From Bacteroidia bacterium Ga0077558 (lineage in GTDB: Bacteria > Bacteroidota > Bacteroidia > Chitinophagales > Chitinophagaceae), in contig LNFJ01000032.1 of assembly GCA_001464625.1 (NCBI GenBank), positions 1 to 43,638 on the forward strand: a stretch of 43,638 nucleotides of DNA, read 5' to 3'. A model generated the notes under the pieces. The model had not been told where the DNA came from. It made no database searches and worked only from the letters and a program-made list of their open reading frames with translations. Shown here one piece after another: positions 18,446 to 25,934 of this stretch (position 1 is the first letter of the stretch; every line of letters begins with the position of its first letter). The translations under genes and the position numbers were made by a program.

Positions 18446-18856
18446 TTACGATTGCGGGGCAAGGCTTTCGTCCATATACAAGATCTCCCATTGATGGCCA
18501 TCAAGGTCAGCAAAACTGTGCTGGTACATCCAGCCATGATCGGCAGGAGTGGTATAGATAGAACCACCTGCTTCAACTGCTTTGGCTACTAACTCATCTA
18601 CTTTTTCCTTGCTTTCTGCATCAATAGCAATTAATACTTCAGTAGTTTTTGTGGCATCGGCAATTGGTTTTTTGGTAAATGTTTGAAACATCGGCTCGGT
18701 AAGCAACATTGCATAAATACTGCCATCATTAATTACAAGACAAGCCGCTTTTTCATCCGTAAACTGCAGGTTGAATGAAAAACCTAAATGTGTAAAGAAG
18801 TCCATTGTCTTTTTTAAATCTTTTACGGGCAGGTTTACAAATATTTTGCTTGGCAT
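18446..18856 (-). CDS. VOC superfamily protein (glyoxalase-like)
   Basis: A 136-residue single-domain VOC protein, starting MPSKIFVNLPVKDLKKTMDF, with the second half 'DLDGHQWEILYMD' that ends a VOC module. In active members metal ligands come from the first and last strands; here the final Glu is in 'WEILYMD', the first candidate is not a His. It could be a non-catalytic relative or bind a hydrophobic ligand. It is the last gene of a minus-strand run of five or six genes and lies 24 nt after the HhH gene. Confidence 0.87.
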   Translation of the reverse strand: MPSKIFVNLPVKDLKKTMDFFTHLGFSFNLQFTDEKAACLVINDGSIYAMLLTEPMFQTFTKKPIADATKTTEVLIAIDAESKEKVDELVAKAVEAGGSIYTTPADHGWMYQHSFADLDGHQWEILYMDESLAPQS

Positions 18857-18880
18857 AATTTTATTTTTAAGTGTCCTGAA

Positions 18881-19183
18881 TTATTTTTTAAAAGATAGGT
18901 AGTTTGATTTTAAAACGCTGCGCAGAATAGGTATTGTTGCTTTTCCCATACCATGTAATTTTAAGATATCCGCTTCCGTTTTTTTAGCAAGCTGCGCAGG
19001 TGTTTTTATTCCCTCATTCTCCAATGCTCTTCTTGCCGGGGCAGCTAATAGGGATAAGAAACCATCCATTGGCTTTTTTGCCGCTTCGCAAACAGGACAG
19101 GTTGGGCAATCGCTACTTTTATAAAATACATGACCATCGACGCAAACTTTCCTGTTTTTAGTAGCCCTTTTTTTAGTTGCCAT
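18881..19183 (-). CDS. Small zinc-ribbon plus helix-hairpin-helix protein (RNA polymerase alpha-CTD-like)
   Basis: Start at an ATG at 19183 (another ATG at 19186 lies directly before it); it overlaps the end of the upstream VOC gene by 11 nt. About 100 residues: a basic N-terminus, a Cys cluster in 'DCPTCPVCEAAKKP', then an HhH-type fold 'LENEGIKTPAQLAKKTEADI' followed by 'LKLHGMGKATIPILRS', the pattern annotated elsewhere as an RNA polymerase alpha C-terminal-like domain. HhH domains bind DNA without sequence specificity. The product is probably a small nucleic-acid-binding protein; its role is unknown. Confidence 0.78.
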   Translation of the reverse strand: MATKKRATKNRKVCVDGHVFYKSSDCPTCPVCEAAKKPMDGFLSLLAAPARRALENEGIKTPAQLAKKTEADILKLHGMGKATIPILRSVLKSNYLSFKK

Positions 19184-20033
19184 CATATGCTTTTTGCAGA
19201 TCCGCAATAATTATTTTTTTCATTTTAAGCATGGCTTGCATTGCCCTGTTTGCTTTTTCTTTGTCGGCACTTCCCATCAGCTCACCCAATTTTGCAGGAA
19301 TAATTTGCCAGGACACTCCAAACTTATCTTTCACCCAGCCGCACATACTTTCTTGGCCGCCATCTTCTGTCAAGTTGTTCCAATAAAAATCTACTTCTTC
19401 CTGGTCTTTACATTCTACTACAAAAGAAATGGCCTCATTGAAACCAAACTCATGACTGCCCGGCCCATCCATGGCCATAAAAACTTTATTATCCAATATG
19501 AACTGTGCATGTTTTACATTTCCGGCAGCTTGTTCTTCTCCCTCACCATATAATAAGATGCCAGTGATAGAAGAAGCTGGAAATAATGCAGTATAAAACT
19601 TCACCGCTTCTTCTGCTTTGCCATATTTATCCCCGGTAAATAAAAAGGAAGGAGTTATTTTTTGATTTACATCGCTGTAGTTTCCTTTCATTAGTTGCCA
19701 TGCGAGACCAAATTTATCTTCGAGAAAACCATATCGTTCACTCCAATCATATCTATCAAGTGGCATCATTACTTTACCTTTTTCAGCAAGATGTTTCCAT
19801 AGCTCATTGATCTCTTCATCAGACTCACAAACCACAAAAAAGGAAATGGAAGGATTAGGTGTGAACATTGGACCACCATTCAACCCCATAAATTTTTGCC
19901 CACCAATTTCAAAATTTACTACCAATGAAGTATCGGCAGTGATGGTGGAATTTGGAAAAAGGGAACAATAGAATTCTGCAGCGGCTTTTGCATTGCCATC
20001 ATACCAAATACATGGGTGAATTTTGTTTTTCAT
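19173..20033 (-). CDS. Two-domain VOC/PhnB-like protein
   Basis: Start set at the ATG at 20033 (MKNKIHPCIWYDG), the usual beginning of a 3-dmu-9_3-mt / PhnB-type domain; the longer frame to 20105 would run through the upstream gene's end. The 286 residues hold two VOC-like modules (about 1-125 and 135-250), each with a 'F.....VDF/FFVV.C..DEE.....W..L' pattern and ending in 'DKFG.(A/S)WQ'. The last 40 residues, with 'KANRAMQAMLKMKKIIIADL', are often seen in such tandem proteins. Catalytic activity is unproven. It shares an operon with SRPBCC and DUF1801 genes. Confidence 0.85.
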   Translation of the reverse strand: MKNKIHPCIWYDGNAKAAAEFYCSLFPNSTITADTSLVVNFEIGGQKFMGLNGGPMFTPNPSISFFVVCESDEEINELWKHLAEKGKVMMPLDRYDWSERYGFLEDKFGLAWQLMKGNYSDVNQKITPSFLFTGDKYGKAEEAVKFYTALFPASSITGILLYGEGEEQAAGNVKHAQFILDNKVFMAMDGPGSHEFGFNEAISFVVECKDQEEVDFYWNNLTEDGGQESMCGWVKDKFGVSWQIIPAKLGELMGSADKEKANRAMQAMLKMKKIIIADLQKAYDGN

Positions 20034-20052
20034 TTTCAGGTATTTAAAAATG

Positions 20053-20907
20053 TCAGATCGATTCGGTGTGTTTTTTGAAATTATTGAGTATCGCCTGCCA
20101 GCCATCTCTTTGCATATCTAAGGAGTTCTGATTCTCGGCGTCAAATGTTTCAGTTACTATTGTTTTGCCATTGTTCTCTTCAAACAGAATGGTAGCCTTT
20201 CTTCCATCTGCCATTGTATAGCTCATGGATCTATTGGTTGTTACTTCCGTGTATTCACCACCAAAATCAAAACTGAAGCTGCCATCTTTAGCGGCCATGG
20301 TAGTTTTAAATGTGCCGCCAACTCTCACATCATTATCGGCATAGGGAGCATGCCAATCATCTGATGCCTGGCACCATTGAGTAATATGCGCTGGTGATGT
20401 CCAGCTATTCCATACTTTTTCAACTGGGGCATTAATTGCTGCTGTAATGGTAATAGGTACTCGGGTTGTTCCTTCTGCAAGCTCTTTTACATTTTTAAGA
20501 GCGGTTGGCCACATATTCTCAAACATTTCTTTGTATTCATCAGCTATGTCCAAATCAACAGTAAGAGTACTTACTCCATTGTCTTCCTGTAAATTATAAT
20601 TTTCCATAGAGCCATTCCATACTTTCACCTTTTCGCTGGTAGTATCTTCTACACCGTCCATTATTTCGCCCAGGTGTTTGAACGACATGTATTCGTTTGG
20701 TTTGTTTGCAGCCACCATACTTACCATGCCATTTCCACTCTGGTCAACAAACAATACTTTGCTTCCTTCTTTCCAGTTATCAGTTTTTGCATCAGATCCT
20801 TCTGCAAAGGCAGTTGTCCATTTGCGGTAAGCATCAAGGTTCCATAATATTTCCCACACTTTTTCTTTGGGGGCATTGATCGTTGTAGAGAATATAATCT
20901 TTTGCAT
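20053..20907 (-). CDS. Tandem SRPBCC (AHSA1-like) domain protein
   Basis: A 284-residue protein made of two START/Bet v1-like modules. The first runs about 1-140, starting 'IIFSTTINAPKEKVWEILW'; the second about 145-284, starting 'ITITAAINAPVEKVWNSW' and ending with 'AENQNSLDMQRDGWQAILNNF', the AHSA1-like C-terminal helix. These folds enclose a hydrophobic cavity for lipids or other small ligands. No catalytic residues are evident. Spacing to both neighbours is 18-19 nt, so it is inside the VOC/DUF1801 operon. The partner ligand is unknown. Confidence 0.87.
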   Translation of the reverse strand: MQKIIFSTTINAPKEKVWEILWNLDAYRKWTTAFAEGSDAKTDNWKEGSKVLFVDQSGNGMVSMVAANKPNEYMSFKHLGEIMDGVEDTTSEKVKVWNGSMENYNLQEDNGVSTLTVDLDIADEYKEMFENMWPTALKNVKELAEGTTRVPITITAAINAPVEKVWNSWTSPAHITQWCQASDDWHAPYADNDVRVGGTFKTTMAAKDGSFSFDFGGEYTEVTTNRSMSYTMADGRKATILFEENNGKTIVTETFDAENQNSLDMQRDGWQAILNNFKKHTESI

Positions 20908-20925
20908 ATGAGGTTGTTTTTAAAA

Positions 20926-21699
20926 TTATTTTTTATCAATCAATTTTACAGATTTTTGAATTATTCTTATTAGTTCCTTCTTGTTTGTTGTAATTGACTT
21001 TGAACCTTCTAAATAAAGAAGACGGCGATCTTTATAATTACCTTCCAACAATGGAGATTTTATTTTAACTATTGAGGGATGATGAAAAACTAATAATATC
21101 TTTCCATTTTTATAGGGACCAAATGTTACAATATCTTCTTGGTAGTAATAACTCGGAGCATTCCACTTTATTCTTTCATTTAATTTAGGGGATGCAGCTT
21201 TTATTATTTTTCGAACGGCTTCAATTTCTTTTTTTGTAACCGCATCTAATTTCTCTATCCAGGCTTTAACCAGCTGTTCATCGGCAGGCTTGGTTATTTT
21301 GATAGATTTTTTTGGAACAGGTTTTTTTAGTGCCGCTTTTTCTTTATTTTTTTCAATCCTGTATTTTACGATCTGGGTAATTAACGCTGCGGGTAAAGGT
21401 TTATCGAGTACAAATTTTACCGTGCCTTTGGAACCTTCATATTTTGATAATTCTTTTTTAAATGCCTCAATTCCGTTTGGTGCAGGATAAAATCCAATAT
21501 GACTTTTAAAGCCACCAAAGTGAACAAGATTTCCATCCTGCACAAAAGTGGGAATGCCATAGCTGATGGTCTCCGTAGCTTTTGGTGCCGCTTTTTTTAT
21601 AATGCCCCTCATTTTTTGTAGCAATGCCTGCACATCTTTTGGAAAACTTGCTATGTATTCATCTATTGTTTTTATAGAAGTGTTCATATTTGTTGGCAT
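20926..21699 (-). CDS. Tandem DUF1801 (YdhG-like) protein
   Basis: A 257-residue protein with two copies of the DUF1801 fold. The first (about 8-112) has 'ISYGIPTFVQDGNLVHFGG' and 'HIGFYP'; the second (about 140-255) has 'IKWNAPSYYYQEDIVTFGP' and the 'LLVFHH' strand. They are joined by a Lys/Pro-rich linker (about 113-138). Some single-domain members (YdhG) are described as frataxin-like iron chaperones, but the function of the family is uncertain. An ATG at 21687 is an alternative start. It is followed at 18 nt by the SRPBCC gene. Confidence 0.82.
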   Translation of the reverse strand: MPTNMNTSIKTIDEYIASFPKDVQALLQKMRGIIKKAAPKATETISYGIPTFVQDGNLVHFGGFKSHIGFYPAPNGIEAFKKELSKYEGSKGTVKFVLDKPLPAALITQIVKYRIEKNKEKAALKKPVPKKSIKITKPADEQLVKAWIEKLDAVTKKEIEAVRKIIKAASPKLNERIKWNAPSYYYQEDIVTFGPYKNGKILLVFHHPSIVKIKSPLLEGNYKDRRLLYLEGSKSITTNKKELIRIIQKSVKLIDKK

Positions 21700-21810
21700 A
21701 TCGTTATTATTAAGGTGAATAAAATAGTTACTTCTCCAAAATGGCTTTTAAGGTTTCCAATTAACGGCAAAAGGCAAAAGAAAATTTATTGGCTGTCCTT
21801 TAAAGCTATT

Positions 21811-22227
21811 CTATTTTTTATTTTTATCGAAATGCAGCAGCCAGTGATTTCCGAATTTGTCGGTCAAACCTCCAAACAAAGCTCCCCAGAAACTAATTTC
21901 CAATGGATGGGTGGATTCTCCATCTTCCGAAAGCGTTGCATAAAAAAGCTGCGTTTCTTTTTCACTGTTGCAATCTAACATCAGCGAAACAGCATTTCCT
22001 TTTATTAACCCGTTGTTGCCTACCATATCGGAACCCATAAGAATTAGTTTATCGTTAGTGAGGGTAGCATGTAGAATACTATCCTTCATTTGTGCAGGCA
22101 TTTTATCAGCCAGTGGTGATTCACCAATCGTCTGTAATTCTAATTCGCCACCCAGGCAGTTTTTATAAAATGTCATTGCTTCTTTGCAATTACCATTAAA
22201 TGTTAGGTATGAATGAATATGCGCCAT
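21811..22227 (-). CDS. VOC superfamily protein (PhnB-like)
   Basis: A 138-residue PhnB-like VOC protein, starting MAHIHSYLTFNGNCKEAMTF and ending 'DKFGNHWLLHFD'. It resembles the VOC gene at 23476 (same 'NFNGN..EA..FYK' start and 'DK(F/Y)G..W' end). PhnB-like proteins often have unknown substrates. It is the first gene of the minus-strand run and has a good promoter candidate at 22279-22307; a 111-nt gap separates it from the DUF1801 gene. It is divergent from the GlxA-type regulator, so that regulator may control it. Confidence 0.87.
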   Translation of the reverse strand: MAHIHSYLTFNGNCKEAMTFYKNCLGGELELQTIGESPLADKMPAQMKDSILHATLTNDKLILMGSDMVGNNGLIKGNAVSLMLDCNSEKETQLFYATLSEDGESTHPLEISFWGALFGGLTDKFGNHWLLHFDKNKK

Positions 22228-22278
22228 TTGTAGTTTCCCTCGTTTTCGAAAATTGAAATCTGTAATTTACTTACCTCA

Positions 22279-22307
22279 CAAAGATGTTCTGAATAACTGA
22301 TTAACAA
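22279..22307 (-). promoter_or_regulatory. Promoter for the VOC/DUF1801/SRPBCC run
   Basis: Minus strand: TTG (complement of 22305-22307), 18 nt, then CATCTTTG (complement of 22279-22286), seven of eight matches to TAnnTTTG. The leader would be about 45 nt. Confidence 0.45.
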
Positions 22308-22334
22308 GGGTGGCGTATATGACATATTAACGGG

Positions 22335-22365
22335 TTGATTGCGACAACAAGTTTTCCTACATTTG
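22335..22365 (+). promoter_or_regulatory. Promoter of the GlxA-type regulator, implying a leaderless mRNA
   Basis: TTG at 22335-22337, 20 nt, then a perfect TACATTTG at 22358-22365. The ATG is at 22370, where transcription itself should start. Confidence 0.6.
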
Positions 22366-22369
22366 TTGT
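22344..22369. promoter_or_regulatory. Inverted repeat over the GlxA-type promoter, possible operator
   Basis: ACAACAA at 22344-22350 and TTGTTGT at 22363-22369 are perfect inverted arms 12 nt apart, covering the -7 element and touching the start codon. A site for autoregulation is plausible but unproven. Confidence 0.4.
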
Positions 22370-23353
22370 ATGAAACGAGTATCCATTTTAGTTCCTGAGT
22401 CATCCGTAGTGCAGGCCATAGCAGATCCGCAATATCTTTTTAGTGCGGTAAACCAGTTCTTACTTTCCGCTGGTAAAGCACCTTTGTTTGATGTGGAATT
22501 GGTAGGCGTAAAGAAAGAAGTGCAATTAAATAATGGTTCTTATTCAGTGCATACAGACAGGCAGTTGAAAGAAGTAAAGAAAACGGATTTGATCATTATT
22601 CCTGCACTGTTTGGAGATATGAGTACTGCAATAGAAAAAAACAAAGTATTAATACCGTGGATACAGCAACAGTATAATAATGGGGCAGAAGTAGCTTCAC
22701 TTTGTGTAGGTGCTTTTCTATTGGCATCAACCGGGTTGTTAAATGGAAAAAGCTGTTCTACGCATTGGGGGTTTCAAAATGAATTTCGGGGAATGTTTCC
22801 AGAAGTAGATTTGGTAGATGGAAGCATTGTTACAGAAGAAAAAAGAATTTATTCAAGCGGCGGCGCTAATTCTTACTGGAATTTATTATTGCACCTGGTA
22901 GAAAAATACACCAATCGCCAAACGGCTATACTTGCTTCTAAATATTTTGCTATTGATATTGACCGTGATAGTCAGGCCGCCTTTGCGATGTTTAAAGGAC
23001 AGAAAGATCACAACGATAAGGAGATAAAAAAGGTGCAAGAGTATATTGAAAAGAATTTTCAGGAGAAAATTACGATAGATGAATTGGCCAAACATGCATC
23101 CATCAGTCGCAGAACATTTGAACGTCGGTTTCGGTTAGCTACTAATAACTCGGTGCTGGAATATATACAGCGTATAAAAATAGAAGCGGCAAAGCGGCAA
23201 TTTGAAAACAGCCGGAGAAATATTAATGAAGTGATGTATGATGTGGGTTATACAGATACCAAAGCTTTTAGAGATTTGTTTAAAAAGATTACCGGGTTAA
23301 CGCCGGTTGAATACCGCAATAAGTATAATAAGCAGGCTGCGGCAACAATGTAA
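22370..23353 (+). CDS. GlxA family AraC-type transcriptional regulator
   Basis: A 327-residue protein with an N-terminal DJ-1/PfpI-like domain (about 1-190; nucleophile-elbow-like Cys in 'SLCVGAFLLASTG') and two C-terminal AraC helix-turn-helix motifs (about 220-320; 'ITIDELAKHASISRRTFERR' and 'NINEVMYDVGYTDTKAFRDL'). GlxA-type regulators usually sense a small metabolite through the first domain and activate nearby genes. It is divergent from the VOC/SRPBCC/DUF1801 run, its likely target. The start is fixed by the first beta-strand (RVSILVPE). Confidence 0.92.
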   Translation: MKRVSILVPESSVVQAIADPQYLFSAVNQFLLSAGKAPLFDVELVGVKKEVQLNNGSYSVHTDRQLKEVKKTDLIIIPALFGDMSTAIEKNKVLIPWIQQQYNNGAEVASLCVGAFLLASTGLLNGKSCSTHWGFQNEFRGMFPEVDLVDGSIVTEEKRIYSSGGANSYWNLLLHLVEKYTNRQTAILASKYFAIDIDRDSQAAFAMFKGQKDHNDKEIKKVQEYIEKNFQEKITIDELAKHASISRRTFERRFRLATNNSVLEYIQRIKIEAAKRQFENSRRNINEVMYDVGYTDTKAFRDLFKKITGLTPVEYRNKYNKQAAATM

Positions 23354-23440
23354 TAACTTTTACATGCCGAAGGAGGCCGTCTTCTTTTGGCCGATGGAGG
23401 ATGTAAGCCACAAATTGAGAGAGGGATGTATTTTTGTGAT

Positions 23441-23470
23441 TGCCAAAGCGATGTTAGGCGTTCGTTGTTG
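23441..23470 (-). repeat. Cassette-end-like site (C) just after the VOC gene
   Basis: On the minus strand, AACGCCTAACATCGCTTTGG-type sequence begins 6 nt after the VOC stop codon. It has the same CTAACAT..GCTTT..GCA core as the element after the S41 gene (end of 24043..24239) and a related one in 25645..25848. Nearby CACAAA (23410) and TTTGTG (23433) arms could fold with it. The other end of a full element is not clear here. Confidence 0.45.
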
Positions 23471-23475
23471 CTCAA

Positions 23476-23913
23476 TTATATTTTCCCGTTATATTTCGGG
23501 TCAAAATCTACCATCCATTCAATTCCATATTTGTCTCTAAACATACCAAAGTACGAACCCCAGGGGCTGTCAGCAATTGGCATTTCAATTTGTCCACCTG
23601 CAGAAAGTCCGTTAAATAATTTGTCGGCTTCTTCTTTGCTTTCTGCGCTGATTGAAATTTTACTTCTGTGTTCATTTTCATTTGTTTTTCCCAAAATTTC
23701 AGGAACGTCATTAGCCATTAAAATGTTTTTGCCAATAGGTAATGCTATGTGCATTATTTTATTGGCTTCATTTTCTGCTACTGGAAATTCAGGGCTTGCA
23801 AGGTCTTTGAAACGCATAATTTTTGCAAACTCTCCGCCAAATATGGATTTGTAAAAGGTAAATGCTTCCTCGGCATTTCCGTTGAAGTTAATGTGAGGAT
23901 TTATAAGTGCCAT
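23476..23913 (-). CDS. VOC superfamily protein (PhnB-like)
   Basis: A 145-residue PhnB-like VOC protein; starts MALINPHINFNGNAEEAF and ends 'FRDKYGIEWMVDFDPKYNG'. The residues 'HIALPIGKNILMANDVPE' in the middle are typical. No clear metal site can be assigned with certainty. It has its own promoter (23937-23964) and is followed at once by a cassette-end-like sequence, unlike the VOC genes in the operon on the other side of GlxA. It could have been gained separately. The substrate is unknown. Confidence 0.88.
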   Translation of the reverse strand: MALINPHINFNGNAEEAFTFYKSIFGGEFAKIMRFKDLASPEFPVAENEANKIMHIALPIGKNILMANDVPEILGKTNENEHRSKISISAESKEEADKLFNGLSAGGQIEMPIADSPWGSYFGMFRDKYGIEWMVDFDPKYNGKI

Positions 23914-23936
23914 GAGTTTTTATTTTTTGTGATATC

Positions 23937-23964
23937 CAAATGTACCGCTTAAACGCAAAATCAA
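23937..23964 (-). promoter_or_regulatory. Promoter of the VOC gene at 23476
   Basis: Minus strand: TTG (complement of 23962-23964), 17 nt, then a perfect TACATTTG (complement of 23937-23944). The leader would be about 17 nt. Confidence 0.55.
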
Positions 23965-24042
23965 TAAGGTATGAAAGCGTCAAAAAAGAGGGTGTTTACG
24001 TCAAATGGCTACGTAGCAGTGTAACTCTAAAGTGAGTAACTT

Positions 24043-24239
24043 GCGGTTAACGAACAAGGCTTTATGCAGGTTGGGAATTAGCATTCCGTCTGCCCGGGCC
24101 GCTGCTGATTGAAAATATTTTGATTAAGTTAAAACTAATGCTCAACAATGTTTGTCCAGCCCGAACCAAAGCTTGGATTTGCAATTTGCTGAAGCTTTGG
24201 TTGTCAAGCTCAACTTGCATAAAAGCCCATGTTAGCGGC
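24043..24239. repeat. Palindromic element A, about 197 nt, downstream of the S41 gene
   Basis: The ends are imperfect inverted repeats of about 33 nt: GCGGTTAACGAACAAGGCTT at the left, and the right end read in reverse starts GCCGCTAACATGGGCTTTTA, both followed by ATGCA(G/A)GTTG. A perfect inner hairpin is AACCAAAGCTT (24164-24174) with AAGCTTTGGTT (24192-24202). ATTCCGTCTGCCCGG at 24083-24097 recurs with one change in element B. It abuts the S41 stop codon within 5 nt. With the upstream promoter of the VOC gene it explains the 330-nt gap 23914-24243. Confidence 0.65.
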
Positions 24240-24243
24240 AGAT

Positions 24244-25620
24244 TTATCTTATTTTTTTATTCAAAAATTCAATTGATTTTTCAAGTACAGGATCTTTGCC
24301 ATTCAGATAATCAAACATTGTTATTTCTATTTGTATATCTGGAATAATACCTGTGCCTACAAATTCTCTTCCATCAGGATATGTATCTTGCTTGGTGCAA
24401 ACTCTTGCCTTCCCACCGCCAGGTAAAATGAAATGATAAGGCTGCCCCGTACTACCATATGTGGGACTGCCAATTTTAGTGAAATGAGGCTGATTGTCAG
24501 CATATATTAAAAAGTCTTCAGCCGCAGATGCAGTATTATGACCGATTAACACAACAGTTGGTATAACAATTCTTTTTTCTTTTGTTTTTAATTCTCTTAT
24601 CGAAGTTGGGAAGTCATAATAGTATTCTCCAATATAATTTAAATATGCTTTTTTGTATTCTTCATGAATTAAAGTGTCTTGAGGTTTTGTCATTTCTCCC
24701 CATGCCTTATAAGTAGAAATATGATTTCTTGTTCTGCTTTTAATTCCTGACACTTCTTTGTTTGGAATGAGGTATTTAAGAATTTCTAACCCGTAGTCAC
24801 CATTACCACCACCATTTTTTCTAAGGTCGATTATTAAAGCTTTTGCCTTATAAAGTTCAGGAAGTTTTGTAATAAACAGGGAGTCTATTGCCTGGTCTTG
24901 AAATGAATTTAAAGCAAGATATGCTACCTGATTTTTTAGCCACTTAAATTCAATTAAACTATTGGAATTATCTATAATTGGAAATACTTCTGTTTCAGAA
25001 CATTTGGAATGTTTAACTACTAATTCGATAATTTCGCCTTTTGGTTTTTTAATTTTTAATTTATATTGCTCACCCTCAAATCCTTGAAGCATCATGATTG
25101 TTGCCTCATCTTCAAGGCCGTGTCTTGTAGATGACGAAATATAAGGAGAAACAAATTGGGCTATATATTCTTTTGTTGGTAGACCATTTACTGAGATAAT
25201 TTCACTTCCCGGAGGAATGATATTTTTCTTTGACGTATTAATATGAGTGATTATGGCTCTATGTTCAATATTTTCTATGAAAATTCTGTATTCACCGAAG
25301 TCTGTTCTCATTAACTTGGATTGTATCTTGTTTGGAAAATCAATATTAGTATGCCCGTCTTTAAGAGTGGCACAGAATTGTTTAAGTAATCTATAATATT
25401 CATAGTCATTCTCTGTTTTTTGCACCTGAGGAATAAGAGAGAGATATGTGCTGTCCCATTTTTCTTTATTTACTTTATTCAGATAAACAAAATTGTAATT
25501 TACTTCCTGCCAAAATTTTGAAAGACCATAAACTTTTTCAGCAGAAGTCAATCCACTTGAAATTTGTCCAAGGGCATTAACAATGCAAAATAAAAGGATA
25601 GGCAAAATGAATTTTTTCAT
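24244..25620 (-). CDS. S41 family (C-terminal-processing-like) peptidase
   Basis: A 458-residue secreted protein with a signal peptide (MKKFILPILLFCIVNALG). A helical N-terminal part (about 25-110) with 'DGHTNI' is followed by a PDZ-like region (about 110-200, 'IIPPGSEIISVNGLP') and the S41 protease core: 'ALIIDLRKNGGGNGDYG' and the nucleophile Ser in 'GHNTASAAEDF' (about 363). S41 enzymes cleave at the ends of peptides using a Ser/Lys dyad. The gene stands alone between two palindromic elements, has no clear promoter of its own and looks like an acquired unit. Substrate unknown. Confidence 0.9.
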   Translation of the reverse strand: MKKFILPILLFCIVNALGQISSGLTSAEKVYGLSKFWQEVNYNFVYLNKVNKEKWDSTYLSLIPQVQKTENDYEYYRLLKQFCATLKDGHTNIDFPNKIQSKLMRTDFGEYRIFIENIEHRAIITHINTSKKNIIPPGSEIISVNGLPTKEYIAQFVSPYISSSTRHGLEDEATIMMLQGFEGEQYKLKIKKPKGEIIELVVKHSKCSETEVFPIIDNSNSLIEFKWLKNQVAYLALNSFQDQAIDSLFITKLPELYKAKALIIDLRKNGGGNGDYGLEILKYLIPNKEVSGIKSRTRNHISTYKAWGEMTKPQDTLIHEEYKKAYLNYIGEYYYDFPTSIRELKTKEKRIVIPTVVLIGHNTASAAEDFLIYADNQPHFTKIGSPTYGSTGQPYHFILPGGGKARVCTKQDTYPDGREFVGTGIIPDIQIEITMFDYLNGKDPVLEKSIEFLNKKIR

Positions 25621-25644
25621 AATTCTGTCACGTTTTTTTGAATT

Positions 25645-25848
25645 GCCGCTTACGAACAGGGCTTGCCGAAGTGGGGGAAATAGAATTCCGTCCGCCCGGC
25701 TAACTGAAGCTAAATTTATAAATAAAAGTTGATGATATGCACATAGCTAAATTAATAACGTCAAGCTGGATATGAAGCCAAATTGAAAAAAAAAAGTTGA
25801 AACACGGCTTCCGTCCGCCCCCATTTTGGCAAATCCAATGTTGTAGGT
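25645..25848. repeat. Palindromic element B, about 204 nt, upstream of the S41 gene
   Basis: The left end (GCCGCTTACGAACAGGGCTT) and the ATTCCGTCCGCCCGG box at 25685-25699 match element A. The right arm read in reverse, GGATTTGCCAAAATGGGGG, pairs imperfectly with the left GGGCTTGCCGAAGTGGGGG (14 of 19). A second TTCCGTCCGCCC lies at 25809-25820. It fills most of the 314-nt gap 25621-25934 between the S41 start and the end of the broken P-type ATPase. Confidence 0.6.
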
Positions 25849-25934
25849 ATACCCTTTGTCAGAGTGTGTCCATTGAATGAATGTTACAATAATTTAGAGG
25901 GTATAAAAATTGAAACATTATTTTTATTCAGGCT

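Noticed and set aside
24043..25848. Composite transposon or insertion sequence carrying the S41 gene
   Set aside because: The flanking elements have no transposase frame, are in direct orientation, and no target-site duplication could be recognised at their ends.
23914..25934. Complete integron
   Set aside because: No integrase gene, no attI, and the elements (about 200 nt) only partly match the attC core, so only a cassette-like resemblance is claimed.
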